Positions 24,740 through 33,611 of a DNA stretch of 44,687 nt are shown in pieces. Origin of the DNA: Rhizobium sp. BK376 (GTDB lineage Bacteria > Pseudomonadota > Alphaproteobacteria > Rhizobiales > Rhizobiaceae). The translations under genes were made by a program, and so were the position numbers. The DNA lies in NCBI RefSeq assembly GCF_004341625.1, contig NZ_SLZG01000033.1:1-44687 (forward strand), given 5' to 3'. The notes beneath the pieces are model-generated. The model saw nothing but the letters and a program-made list of their open reading frames with translations. It was not told where the DNA came from and ran no database searches. The stretch's first letter is position 1. Every line of letters starts with the position of its first letter.

Positions 24740-25771
24740 ATGCGCTCGTCCAAAATCATACATGTGGTTACGTGCCATGCCGAAGGCGAGGTCGGCGATG
24801 TGATCGTTGGCGGCGTCGCGCCTCCTCCAGGCGATACGATCTGGGAACAGTCGCGCTGGATCGCCGCCGATAAAACCTTGAGGAACTTCGTGCTCAACGA
24901 GCCGCGGGGAGGGGTCTTCCGCCACGTCAATCTTTTGGTCCCGCCGAAGAACCCGAAAGCCCAGATGGGCTGGATCATCATGGAACCGGAGGACACTCCG
25001 CCGATGTCCGGATCGAATTCGATCTGCGTTTCGACGGTGCTACTCGATAGCGGAATCATTGCGATGACGGAACCGGTGACGAGGATGGTTCTGGAAGCTC
25101 CCGCCGGGCTGGTCGAGGTCGAAGCCGAATGCCGGAATGGCAAGGCAGAGCGGATCACCGTCACCAACGTCAAGAGCTTTGCTCAGAAGCTCGATGCCAG
25201 CCTTGACGTGCCTGATATCGGAACTTTGAAAGTGGACACCGCCTATGGTGGCGACAGTTTCGTGGTGGTCGATCCGGAACAGGTCGGGATAGACCTCATC
25301 CCCGAGAACGCGCGTCTGATCGCCGAAACCGGGATCAAGATCACCAATGCTGCAAACCGGCAGCTCGGCTTTTCTCATCCGGAAGATACAGGCTGGAACC
25401 ATATTTCCTTCTGCCTTTTACCGGGCAAGCCCTACCATGAAGGTGGCGAGTTGACTGCCAAGTCGGTCGTCGCCATTCAGCCCGGGAAGATCGACCGCTC
25501 GCCGACGGGCACCGCCGTATCGGCTCGCATGGCTATTCTGAACGCCCGTGGCGAACTGAAGGAAGGCGAAAGCCTGACCGGCATTTCGATCATCGGCACG
25601 AAGTTTGTCGGCAAAATCGTCAAGGAAACGACCATCGCCGACCAGAAGGCTATCGTTCCGTCGATCACCGGCCGGGCCTGGATCAGCGGGACATCGCAAC
25701 TGATGCTCGATCCGTCCGATCCTTTCCCCGGCGGCTATAAGCTTTCGGACACCTGGCCGAAGCACACGTAG
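24740..25771 (+). CDS. Proline racemase-family enzyme with Ser/Thr active-site pair
   Basis: The product has 343 residues and the full two-lobed proline racemase fold. It has HVVTCHAEGE at the start, PMSGSNSICV (88-97), NVKSFAQKLDASLDVPD and DRSPTGTAVSARMA (252-265), and ends with GRAWISGTSQLMLDPSDPFP. In proline racemases and 4-hydroxyproline epimerases the two acid/base residues are usually both Cys (MCGHG and CGT); in trans-3-hydroxy-L-proline dehydratases the second is Thr. Here the first is Ser90 and the second Thr256, so no catalytic Cys remains. It may be a dehydratase or epimerase of a hydroxyproline-like substrate. It stands alone behind a broken Dpp-type permease. Confidence 0.82.
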   Translation: MRSSKIIHVVTCHAEGEVGDVIVGGVAPPPGDTIWEQSRWIAADKTLRNFVLNEPRGGVFRHVNLLVPPKNPKAQMGWIIMEPEDTPPMSGSNSICVSTVLLDSGIIAMTEPVTRMVLEAPAGLVEVEAECRNGKAERITVTNVKSFAQKLDASLDVPDIGTLKVDTAYGGDSFVVVDPEQVGIDLIPENARLIAETGIKITNAANRQLGFSHPEDTGWNHISFCLLPGKPYHEGGELTAKSVVAIQPGKIDRSPTGTAVSARMAILNARGELKEGESLTGISIIGTKFVGKIVKETTIADQKAIVPSITGRAWISGTSQLMLDPSDPFPGGYKLSDTWPKHT

Positions 25772-25908
25772 TCGGGTCGACGAGGGGATAATCCCTGGCC
25801 GCATGACCTTCTCCCAAACCGTTGGCCGGGCCTAGCGCGACGTCAAAATGAAACCGCGCGCTGGCGCTGCACTTTCCATCGGTGCACTGCACCCTAGCTC
25901 ATGTTCCT

Positions 25909-27006
25909 ATGAAGGACTTCTTCGTTGAGCTGGAAGAACGCATCACGTGGTTGCCGGAATGGGCGATCAGCTTGGTGCTCATCGTCTGCGCGATTGCCAT
26001 AGGGTTTGTCGCGCATCGGATCTTTTACAATGTGCTGGCACGGGTCGTGGCCGAGTGGGACCTGTTCTGGCGCTCGCTCGTGGCGCGCACCAAGCGACCG
26101 GCCCGCTTCGCCATCGTTCTCGCCGCGCTTGCCTTTGCCGTTTCGGTTTCACCGCTGACCGATCTCCAGGCTTCCATAGTGCGTCATGTGTTGGTGATTT
26201 GCTTCATCGCGGCACTTGCCTGGATGACAAAGACCGCAAAGCATATCTGGATGACGGTCTATCTGAGGCGGTTCAAGCTGGACGCCGAAGACAATCTTCT
26301 GGCGCGCAAGCATGTAACGCAGTCGCGCATCATGGAACGGATCGTCGATCTCCTGATCATTACGATCGCGCTGGCGGCGATGCTGATGACGTTCGACGAA
26401 GTCCGCCAATATGGGGTCAGTCTGCTCGCTTCCGCCGGCGCTGCTGGCATCGTCGTCGGCCTGGCGCTGCAGCCGGTCCTGAAAAACCTGTTTGCGGGTA
26501 TACAGCTAGCAATCACCCAGCCGATCCGCATCGATGATGCGCTGCTAGTCGAAGGCGAATGGGGGAACGTCGAGGAGATCACGTCGACCTACGTCGTCGT
26601 GAAGCTCTGGGACTGGAGGCGTCTGGTTCTGCCGCTCAGCTATTTCATCGAGAATCCGTTTCAGAACTGGACCAGGGAAAGCTCCGCTCTCATCGGAACG
26701 GTCATGATCTACCTGGACTACAGCATTCCCGTGGAAGCGGTCCGCAGGAAGGTCGAGGAAATCGTCAATGCCTCTCCTCGATGGGACCGGCGCGTCGTCA
26801 ACGTCGCGGTGACCGATTTCAAGGATAGCGTCATGGAAATCCGTATCCTGGCGTCTTCCTTCAATTCCGGCAAAACCTTCGACCTGCGCTGCGAGATCCG
26901 CGAAAAACTGATCGACTTCATCCAGCGTGAATATCCCCATGCTCTGCCTCGCCTGCGTGCCGAGGTAGATCGTCGCGGCGCCGAGGTAGCCCGCGCCGCT
27001 GAATGA
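25909..27006 (+). CDS. MscS-family mechanosensitive channel
   Basis: The product has about 365 residues. Five hydrophobic segments precede the pore helix: SLLASAGAAGIVVGLALQPV followed by LKNLFAGIQLAITQPIRIDD, the TM3 Gly/Ala-packing and beta-domain pattern of MscS. The cytoplasmic part has EGEWGNVEEITSTYVVVKLWD and ends in an amphipathic region. It should release solutes upon hypo-osmotic shock. Start chosen at the ATG after the non-conserved first 9 residues; no strong ribosome site is visible. Confidence 0.88.
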   Translation: MKDFFVELEERITWLPEWAISLVLIVCAIAIGFVAHRIFYNVLARVVAEWDLFWRSLVARTKRPARFAIVLAALAFAVSVSPLTDLQASIVRHVLVICFIAALAWMTKTAKHIWMTVYLRRFKLDAEDNLLARKHVTQSRIMERIVDLLIITIALAAMLMTFDEVRQYGVSLLASAGAAGIVVGLALQPVLKNLFAGIQLAITQPIRIDDALLVEGEWGNVEEITSTYVVVKLWDWRRLVLPLSYFIENPFQNWTRESSALIGTVMIYLDYSIPVEAVRRKVEEIVNASPRWDRRVVNVAVTDFKDSVMEIRILASSFNSGKTFDLRCEIREKLIDFIQREYPHALPRLRAEVDRRGAEVARAAE

Positions 27007-27078
27007 TGTGCGCATTGCGCATGACATTCGGATGGTCTTCGGCAAGCCAGCGCAACAGCATGTCGAGCCTGCCCCGGC

Positions 27079-28281
27079 CTATGCTTCGGCCTTCAGCGCG
27101 TGTTTCACCCGCAATATTGCCATGCACACGGCACCGATGACGATAGGAATCGACACCAGCATCACCAGCGGGCTGATATGATATCCCGCATGATCGGCGG
27201 TCTCGAACACGACTTTCAGCAGGTTCAGCAGGTAATAGCTGATCGCGATGATCGAAAAACCTTCGACGGCACGCTGTATCTTCACTTGCGTTGCCGCCCG
27301 TTCGGCCATCGCTTGAATCTGGATCGCGTTCTGGTGCTCGATCTCGACCTGTATGCGGGTCTGGAGCAAATTGATCAGATGGCTCGTCGCTTGAGATAGT
27401 TGATCAAGGCGGAGCGCCGTCGCCTCGCAGGTTCGAACAGCGGGCTTGAATCTCCTGTCGACGAAAGTTCCGAAGCGCTGAAACCCGGGAACATGTGTCT
27501 CGCGCAGCAAGGCGATCCGTTCATCGACGATCTTGGCATAGGCCGCCGTTGCGCCAAACCGATTGCGGGTCTCGGCCGCAGCCGAGATGATCTGGGAGGC
27601 GAGAAGCGTAATGTCCGCCAGGAGTTGCTTGTGTCCATCCGGCGGTATGACGAGGTTTCGGTTGGTCAGCTCTACGAGTGTTTCGTCATAGGTGCGGATA
27701 AGTGGAGCAAGCCGGTGGGCTTCCGGCAGGCCGAGCAAAGCCATCGATCGATAGGTTTCGATCTCGAAAATGCGCCGGACCATTCTTCCCAATCGATGTG
27801 CGTTCAGGTCCCTGTTGAATAACAGAATTCGACTTGAGCGGTCGGAGCGCACGCGGAAATCCGAGCAAACCACGGCCGAACCGCCCCCTATCGTGGACGC
27901 GGCGGAGTCGCCAAAGTCGAACGAGGCAAGGACCGGACCCAACCTCGTGGGGGCATCACCCATGACAAGGATCCCCACCCGGCAGACGAAGCTCGGTGCA
28001 GCGATCCCGGTCAAGGCGGCAACATCGTCCTCCGACAGTCGCGATGTCGGCCATGCCCCGGCTTCACCATCCAGCTTTCGCAGGCAGGTGACGGTTAGGA
28101 ATTCGGTGTGTCGTTCAACGCGAATTGAGAGATCGCCATCGTTCGAGCGGGAGTCGTGAAAACCATGATGGAAATTGGCTGCGGCTTTCTCCGGCATGAC
28201 CGCAATATGCTCGACGAAGGCCGGACCATCGAAGTAAATCGAAGGGCGCGCGTGAAGCTCCGCGTTAAAATCCAACGGCAT
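27079..28281 (-). CDS. DUF3422 family membrane protein
   Basis: The product has 400 residues. The opening, NAELHARPSIYFDGPAFVEH, and the WPTSRLSEDDVAALTGIAAPSFVC region match DUF3422; later come ERIALLRETHVPGFQRFGTFVDRRF and two C-terminal membrane segments (IIAISYYLLNLLKVVFETAD; LVMLVSIPIVIGAVCMAIL). The family is found in proteobacteria and has no established role; it has a cytoplasmic part with two terminal helices that resemble CorA-type anchors in layout. It converges on the MscS gene with a 72-bp gap. Confidence 0.85.
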   Translation of the reverse strand: MPLDFNAELHARPSIYFDGPAFVEHIAVMPEKAAANFHHGFHDSRSNDGDLSIRVERHTEFLTVTCLRKLDGEAGAWPTSRLSEDDVAALTGIAAPSFVCRVGILVMGDAPTRLGPVLASFDFGDSAASTIGGGSAVVCSDFRVRSDRSSRILLFNRDLNAHRLGRMVRRIFEIETYRSMALLGLPEAHRLAPLIRTYDETLVELTNRNLVIPPDGHKQLLADITLLASQIISAAAETRNRFGATAAYAKIVDERIALLRETHVPGFQRFGTFVDRRFKPAVRTCEATALRLDQLSQATSHLINLLQTRIQVEIEHQNAIQIQAMAERAATQVKIQRAVEGFSIIAISYYLLNLLKVVFETADHAGYHISPLVMLVSIPIVIGAVCMAILRVKHALKAEA

Positions 28282-28524
28282 TTAGACAACATCCCCCACG
28301 ATGCGATTCCTGCCAAACTACGGAAAGCAAAGTGGCAAGGAAAGCGAATACTGCTCAACGAATTGGCGCGGGCGGGGGCCAGCTAGCCGTGAAAGCCGGG
28401 GAGGGGTGGCTGCAACGAATTGCAGTGCTAACGCGGCTAGCTAATCGTTTAATCAAAGGATTTCTGTCGAAAACACAATCCCCCAATTCTGGCCCCTGAT
28501 TTTCGGCCGTTGCCGATCGCGCCG

Positions 28525-29136
28525 TTATGACCAGACGCCTGCCAACAGGTTGCCAACCAGAGGCACGCTCTTCTCGTTTCCGTATTGATCGCGAACGGAG
28601 ATCGCCGTCTTCATCTGCTTCGGTGAAGTCCGAAACCAGTTCGTCGCTACGGTGGCGAGGTCACCGATCATCGGGTTCTTGCGCCAGGCTGCAAAGCGCT
28701 CGGCCATGGCGTCCGGCTCGGCGTTGTAAAAGAAATCCCCGGACCGACCAAGATCGTTGATCGACGAGGCCATTGATGACAGCGGCCGCTGGAACATTTT
28801 TGAAGGAAGCCTCAGGTCCGGCGCGCTTTTGGGGAAGGCTGGTGCCATGAAATCGATCGCCCATCCGTCGGCCTCGACCCAGCAATGGAAATTCTCGCCC
28901 GCCCCGGTGACGTAACCATCTTCGCGATGATCGGCAAAGAGTATGCGCTTTCCGCCCAGATTATATGCCGCGAGCCCGCCTCTCGGCTTCGCCTCGATCT
29001 TGAAGTGATGTCCGAGAATGAATGCGCCGAATGTCGAGAAATACATCGATGCAGTCGCGGGATTGGCGTTCTCGTTGATCAGCAGGCTGTTGATGACACG
29101 ATATATCCGATGATAGTCGCTCTGCTTGATCAGCAT
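28525..29136 (-). CDS. DUF2026 family protein
   Basis: The 203-residue soluble protein begins LIKQSDYHRIYRVINSLLI. It includes CWVEADGWAIDFMAPAFPK, where a Cys, His-like or Asp set in GENFHCWVEADGWAIDF recalls transglutaminase-like folds, as does HREDGYVTGAGENFHCWVE. It appears to match the family of unknown function DUF2026. The transglutaminase-like comparison rests only on the Cys-His-Asp-like arrangement, which I cannot confirm. AAGGA lies 7 bases upstream of ATG 29136; an ATG 51 bp earlier is less likely. Confidence 0.68.
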   Translation of the reverse strand: MLIKQSDYHRIYRVINSLLINENANPATASMYFSTFGAFILGHHFKIEAKPRGGLAAYNLGGKRILFADHREDGYVTGAGENFHCWVEADGWAIDFMAPAFPKSAPDLRLPSKMFQRPLSSMASSINDLGRSGDFFYNAEPDAMAERFAAWRKNPMIGDLATVATNWFRTSPKQMKTAISVRDQYGNEKSVPLVGNLLAGVWS

Positions 29137-29390
29137 GTTGGTATCCTTGGGGGCTCGATTTCGGCCCTGCCTAAGCCACAGCGCCATGGATGTAAACGTC
29201 AGGCGATCGCGGCGCGTTGAATCTCGGTGGGATGCCGGATGGCGGCGAGACCATTGCCTGTCAGCGGGAATTGCAAACTCGCAGCACCTTGGATATTGGA
29301 CCGCCCTCTGCCGTCCGTCTCAAAACACGGGTGAATTCTAGAATCCGGCTGCTGCTCTACCGGCGGCCGGCCAAATTATTATGTGTGTGT

Positions 29391-29636
29391 ATGATCAGCG
29401 CAAGAAAACGCAAATTCCTTGAACAACAATATCGACAGATGCTCACTTCCGGTCATCCGGTCGACCCGCGTTGGCGGGAAAGCTTCGACGCATTTGAAGA
29501 GGATATGGATCCTTTCACCCCGAATTCGGGATCCAGGCGCCGCCTGGGACGGCGAAATAGCAGAATAGGCTTTGTACCCGGCAACGTGGAATGGCACTGG
29601 GAGTCTCGAGACATCAGTCCGCAAGAGAATTTCTAA
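29391..29636 (+). CDS. Small hypothetical protein with a 'FVPGNVEWHW' end
   Basis: The product has 81 residues and is basic, beginning MISARKRKFLEQQYRQML. It contains DPRWRESFDAFEEDMDPFTP and ends RRNSRIGFVPGNVEWHWES. A 'Gly-phe-x-Pro-Gly-Asn-x-x-W' end is typical of HNH-type and phage-linked small proteins ('GYVPGNVRW'), but no HNH His/Asn core is present. No Shine-Dalgarno is clear. Function unknown. Confidence 0.45.
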   Translation: MISARKRKFLEQQYRQMLTSGHPVDPRWRESFDAFEEDMDPFTPNSGSRRRLGRRNSRIGFVPGNVEWHWESRDISPQENF

Positions 29637-29710
29637 TCGCCGGATCCCGCTCGAAACGGCGAAAGAGGCCGTTCAGATGACCTCTTTTGCCGCCCCGACC
29701 GTCGATGAGG

Positions 29711-30573
29711 CTATGTCCCGGCAACTGCCTGCATGTCGGCAACATCGATCCCGTGGGTATCGAACCACCATTGCGGGCTCATGCGGAGATATTTGCTCCG
29801 AAGGCGCAGATACTTGGATCGCAATCGTTCCTGCCGCTCGACTTCCTGGTCAAAATAGGGATGGTCCAGCGTTCCGCCCATCACGTGGATGCGGCGAAGG
29901 AGCTTTCGCAACACGTATCCTTGCTCCTTGTTTCCCGGGTGGTAGCCGCTTTCCACTGTCGTCATGACGGTTTCGCGCAGCGTGGCAAGGGCGTCGGCGG
30001 GCGGCGTGCCATTCAGGATCATGTCGAGGCGTTCAGCACCGAAGCCGACGTCGATGCAGGTCCCAAGCGGATTGACGATGTTCCCGATCTCGATGCCGTC
30101 CTTGTAGAACTCGGTGCAATATCCGCTGATGCTGCCGTCGCTCCAGGTGCATTTGTCATCTGGGACGATGGGGACGCGACTACAATAGAGCCCGCTCCAT
30201 TCTTCCAAACGGTCCGGATGGATCGTGACATGGTCAGGCACGAGGCCAAGGCTTCCTAGAAACTCAAGCCAGAAGTCGATGGCGTTACCAACAGTCATTT
30301 CCCTGAACGAGAAAAGCCCGAGCATGGTGAAGTGGAGGAAGTGCGTTCCGTCGCCGATATCGTCGAGGTCACCCATGCGCAGGCAGGCCTGGCTGTTGGC
30401 GACGGTTCCACTATGGGAGGGATCGGAGAAGAGGGATTTGTACTGCTGCATCCCGGCGCTGCAGAAGAGCGTGGTGTTATCGTGCGGCCGTACGGATTGT
30501 ATGCGTGTGAAATCAATGCCTTTGGAAAGGCAGAAATCTTGGTATTCCTGGATCAGGCGTCCCGCGATGACAT
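29711..30573 (-). CDS. Free-standing alanyl-tRNA synthetase-like catalytic core, start region frameshifted
   Basis: The frame encodes the AlaRS class II core only. It reads IQEYQDFCLSKGIDFTRIQ, TTLFCSAGMQQYKSLF (AlaRS: LLFTNAGMNQFKDVF), NSQACLRMGDLDDIGDGTHF, TMLGLFSFREM (motif 2), IEIGNIVNPLGTCIDVGFGAERL (motif 3) and SGYHPGNKEQGYVLRKLLRRI. There is no tRNA-recognition, editing or C-Ala domain; it ends about 80 residues after motif 3. Homology continues upstream of the first in-frame ATG (30451) to about 30556, but the only good start, ATG 30573 with AAAGGAGG 6 bases before it, is out of frame and reaches TGA after six codons. One lost base near 30553-30560 explains this. A carrier-loading or aminoacyl-adenylate role is plausible inference. 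Confidence 0.78.
29786..29827 (-). repeat. Tandem heptapeptide repeat RLRSKYL with recoded codons
   Basis: Two adjacent 21-bp units near the end of the AlaRS-like gene both encode RLRSKYL. Only the Tyr codon is the same; six of seven codons differ, always synonymously, with 8 base differences in 21. Confidence 0.85.
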
Positions 30574-30587
30574 AGGCAACCTCCTTT
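30571..30587 (-). promoter_or_regulatory. Strong ribosome binding site and ATG out of frame with the AlaRS-like gene
   Basis: AAAGGAGG stands 6 bases before ATG (30571-30573). The frame it opens reads MSSRDA and stops at 30553-30555. The conserved protein is in a different frame from about 30556 on. Confidence 0.7.
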
Positions 30588-30701
30588 GCTGTCTGTGTGC
30601 CTTAGGGAAATATAGTGGCTGGACTCTAAACCGCAATCGGGCGCAGTCGCGTCGGCGTTTCTAGCCTCGCGATCGATCTGGAGGCCCTGCGGTCAGCTAA
30701 A

Positions 30702-30947
30702 TCACCTGCTGCCGATCGCGCGGGGTTCGATCATGATCGCGTCAATGCCTGCGGCCTCTTCTTCAAAGAACGTGCGCGGGCCTTTGCCCAATTTGTAGTC
30801 CATCCAACGATGCTCATAGCAAAACCACTGGGTTCCGGCAGGGTGCACGTCGTAGCCATGTGCGCCCCATTTGCTGCATCCGGGATATTCGCAAAAATGG
30901 TCGGTATGAACGGCCGAGCCCTCAGCCTCGCGTGCCTCGTCGGACAT
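30702..30947 (-). CDS. Small Cys/His protein, probable zinc finger
   Basis: The product has 81 residues. A CEYPGCSKWGAHGYDV segment, then GTQWFCYEHRWMDYKLGKG, gives Cys-x4-Cys and Cys-x2-His, enough ligands for one metal site. An acidic N-terminus precedes it. AGGGAGA lies 5 bases before ATG. It lies upstream of the AlaRS-like gene on the same strand, about 130 bp before that gene's ribosome site, and could be co-transcribed with it. The family is not known to me. Confidence 0.62.
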   Translation of the reverse strand: MSDEAREAEGSAVHTDHFCEYPGCSKWGAHGYDVHPAGTQWFCYEHRWMDYKLGKGPRTFFEEEAAGIDAIMIEPRAIGSR

Positions 30948-31276
30948 CGAAGTCTCCCTTCAGGAATCGCTTACAACAGGCTGAAGGGTAGGGGGCTTTA
31001 GGTTAATCAAAGATATCCATCGCCACATTGATATGCTGAAAGTGAAGACAGAGACCTCCGCCAGGCCGCAATCAGGTCAATGAGGTAGTTTCAGCAGGGG
31101 CAGCCGGCGAAGCTGAATGCGCCCACCATGACGCTCGCGACGACAAGAATGCCTGAAACATCGACCTGACGTTGATCGATTGTAGAGCAAACGTAAATAT
31201 GCAAAAGCTGATGTTCGGCCAAATCGCGCTGGGGCCAGTGTAAGCCTCGGCACTATCCCAACCTTCGGATCAAGCA

Positions 31277-32503
31277 ATGACAGCGACGACTCCCAGCGCG
31301 ACCGGACCTGCGGACGCTCAAATCTCTTCACGTCCCAGGGTCTATCTTTCGGTCTTGGCTGCACTGGGCCTATCGCATCTCTGCAATGACACGATCCAAT
31401 CGTTGATCCCGGCGGTCTATCCGATCCTGAAAACCGAATTCGCACTCGACTTCGTCCAGATCGGTGTCATTACCCTTGTCTTTCAGATTGCCGGAGCTTT
31501 GTTTCAGCCCGCGATCGGTCTTTACACTGATCGACGTCCGATGCCTTATTCCGCCGTTTTTGGAATGGCGTTCACGCTCGCTGGTCTTGTGAGCCTCGCC
31601 TATGCGTCGTCCTACGTGTCGATCCTCGCTTCGGTCACTTTGGTTGGCGTCGGGTCATCCATTTTCCATCCCGAGGCGACGCGCGCGGCGCGATACGCCT
31701 CCGGTGGAAGGCAGGGCTTGGCACAGGGGATTTTCCAGGTGGGCGGACAGGTCGGCGGCGCTCTCGGTCCGCTGTGTGCTGCGATCTTCATCGTCTCAAA
31801 CGGGCGGCACAGCCTGGTCTTCTTCACGGCGATGGTTCTGCTGGCGATGATGCTGCTAACCTGGAGTGCGCGGCAATATTGGTCGATCCAGTCGCAGTTC
31901 GAGGCCCGCAGCAAGAATGGTCGGCATGCTCGATCCGAGTACCCGCGAAAGACGGTTATCATTGGCCTCGCAGTACTGACGCTTTTGATGACGTCAAAGC
32001 TGTCCTACCTGGAAAGCTTCCGCTCTTTCTATACGTTCTATCTCATCGACCGCTTCGGGGTGTCGGTCCCGACGTCGCAAATCATGCTGTTCGTGTTCTT
32101 CATTTCGTCGGCCGCCGGAGTTCTTCTGGGTGGCATTGTCGGCGATAGGATCGGTCGTTACCGAATAATCTGGATTTCGGTGCTCGGGCCGCTGCCCTTC
32201 ACGCTGCTGCTGCCCTATGCAGACCTGTTCTGGACGGGCGTTCTCACTGTGGTGATCAATCTGATCATGGCAAGCGCGTTCGCATCGATCATGATCTATG
32301 CCATGGACCTGGTCCCCAAGAGGATCGGCCTGATCGGCGGCATGTTCTACGGCCTCAATTTCGCTATCGGTGGCGTGGCTGCCGCTTTTCTGGGAGGCCT
32401 GTCCGACAGCATCGGGATCGAGAGCGTCTATAAAATTTGCTCCGTTTTTCCGATCGCGGGACTGCTCGCCATTCTGTTGCCTAGGCTCGAAGCGACCCGA
32501 TAA
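31277..32503 (+). CDS. MFS transporter, fosmidomycin-resistance (Fsr) family
   Basis: The 408-residue product has 12 predicted helices. GLSHLCNDTIQSLIPAVYPI at the start and LTLVGVGSSIFHPEATRAAR (here 'SVTLVGVGSSIFHPEATRAA') are hallmarks of the Fsr group, along with QGIFQVGGQVGGALGPL. The family exports fosmidomycin and similar small compounds by proton antiport. A poor Shine-Dalgarno is seen. No regulator is adjacent; the nearest gene is the Cys/His protein, which is divergent. Confidence 0.85.
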   Translation: MTATTPSATGPADAQISSRPRVYLSVLAALGLSHLCNDTIQSLIPAVYPILKTEFALDFVQIGVITLVFQIAGALFQPAIGLYTDRRPMPYSAVFGMAFTLAGLVSLAYASSYVSILASVTLVGVGSSIFHPEATRAARYASGGRQGLAQGIFQVGGQVGGALGPLCAAIFIVSNGRHSLVFFTAMVLLAMMLLTWSARQYWSIQSQFEARSKNGRHARSEYPRKTVIIGLAVLTLLMTSKLSYLESFRSFYTFYLIDRFGVSVPTSQIMLFVFFISSAAGVLLGGIVGDRIGRYRIIWISVLGPLPFTLLLPYADLFWTGVLTVVINLIMASAFASIMIYAMDLVPKRIGLIGGMFYGLNFAIGGVAAAFLGGLSDSIGIESVYKICSVFPIAGLLAILLPRLEATR

Positions 32504-32705
32504 CCACTGCAACCGGATGGCGCCCTCTCGGATCACGCTTCAGGGCAGGGGCACCGAAGGAGAGAGATGTCGGTGCTCCTCTGCATGGAGCGGGAGGGTG
32601 ATCCCCTATATCCGGTGTGATCTCACTCATGAAGCGCTGTTGAATTTTAGTTAGTACTGAAATAACTATTCTCGGCGGGAGTTTGCTCGTCAGGAGGATG
32701 AAGTC

Positions 32706-32894
32706 ATGTCGCATTCGAAGGACAATCGCCACGTCCACACACCCGGCCCCAAGGACCATAGCGTCTCCGATCATTGCCGGAGGTTGGGCATCTCGCCGGA
32801 TGAGGAGCGCAAGCTTCGCAAGTTGCTCGGCAGCCACGCGCCTCTCCATGAGATACATGCGAACCACACGTCGAAGCAGCCGAAGTTTCGCTAG
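32706..32894 (+). CDS. Small hypothetical protein with DUF3606-like helix
   Basis: The product has 62 residues and is rich in His and Lys. It includes CRRLGISPDEERKLRKLLGS, a short amphipathic helix reminiscent of DUF3606 proteins, but the N-terminal half does not match. GGAGG stands about 9 bases before ATG, which supports translation. Unknown function. Confidence 0.5.
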   Translation: MSHSKDNRHVHTPGPKDHSVSDHCRRLGISPDEERKLRKLLGSHAPLHEIHANHTSKQPKFR

Positions 32895-33094
32895 CGGCGT
32901 TCGATTCAGCTGCGGCCGATGATCTTTCTTAAAAGGGATCGGCCCCTGCCTGCCGCGCGCGAAGTATGGACGGCGGTCGCCCTCCATGTCTGTCTCTCAC
33001 CTTTGTGATCCAGCGTATGTCAAATGCAATTGCGACGTCGCACGATAGGCATATGGTTTTTTCCATGCATGAACGCTCATGCGAGGAGAGTGCG

Positions 33095-33307
33095 ATGTTT
33101 CAGGCATTCGACAGCCGCGGCGGGCAGCCGCTTGGACCGGAAGAGTTCTCCATGGTCCAGTCTCTCATCAGGGACTATTGCCGTGAACGGATGGTCGATC
33201 CATCAGGCGGAGAAGCAAAGGAAGCCGCTCGCGAGCTTCTGACCTGGTTTCAGATCGGCGTCACGGATCAGCACCGACTGAGAGAACTTCTGAACAGCAG
33301 AAATTGA
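33095..33307 (+). CDS. Small hypothetical cytoplasmic protein
   Basis: The 70-residue helical protein begins MFQAFDSRGGQPLGPEEFSM and ends RLRELLNSRN. AGGAG lies 6 bases before ATG 33095, which decides against an upstream start. It looks like a conserved rhizobial small protein. No function is apparent. Confidence 0.6.
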   Translation: MFQAFDSRGGQPLGPEEFSMVQSLIRDYCRERMVDPSGGEAKEAARELLTWFQIGVTDQHRLRELLNSRN

Positions 33308-33375
33308 TTGCATCCGAAAGCTGGTCGACATCGCCCGTCGTTTCCCTGGGCGGCGACCTCCGAAGAGGCTGTTTT

Positions 33376-33567
33376 CTAATAAAGCACGTGTTCGATCCGG
33401 ACGACATGCTGCTCGGGCGCCTCATTGCCCGGCTCTTCCGCCGCTGCGATCTCGGCGACCGTCAATCCGGTCGTGATTGCAAGTTCTTCAAGGGTATAGC
33501 CTCTGGCCAGGCGTGCTTGCCGACGACGCGAAGCAGCCGTGGTCAATTTCGTAGAGAATTGATCCAT
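33376..33567 (-). CDS. Small XRE-type HTH protein
   Basis: The product has 63 residues. ARLARGYTLEELAITTGLTV, then EIAAAEEP, is a helix-turn-helix of XRE type; an Arg-rich stretch precedes it and a short HVVRIEHVL follows. GGAG lies 6 bases before ATG. It may be a small DNA-binding regulator, but the usual 4-helix XRE body is shortened. Confidence 0.55.
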   Translation of the reverse strand: MDQFSTKLTTAASRRRQARLARGYTLEELAITTGLTVAEIAAAEEPGNEAPEQHVVRIEHVLY

Positions 33568-33611
33568 TTGAATCTCCGAATGGGGATATCGGACCTGGCG
33601 AAAACCGGGTC

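Noticed and set aside
28156..28386. Short plus-strand frame at the start of the DUF3422 gene
   Set aside because: Mostly antisense to that gene, with no motif and no ribosome site.
32481..32987. 168-codon minus-strand frame over the small gene at 32706
   Set aside because: No family-like sequence; the plus-strand gene has a strong ribosome site.
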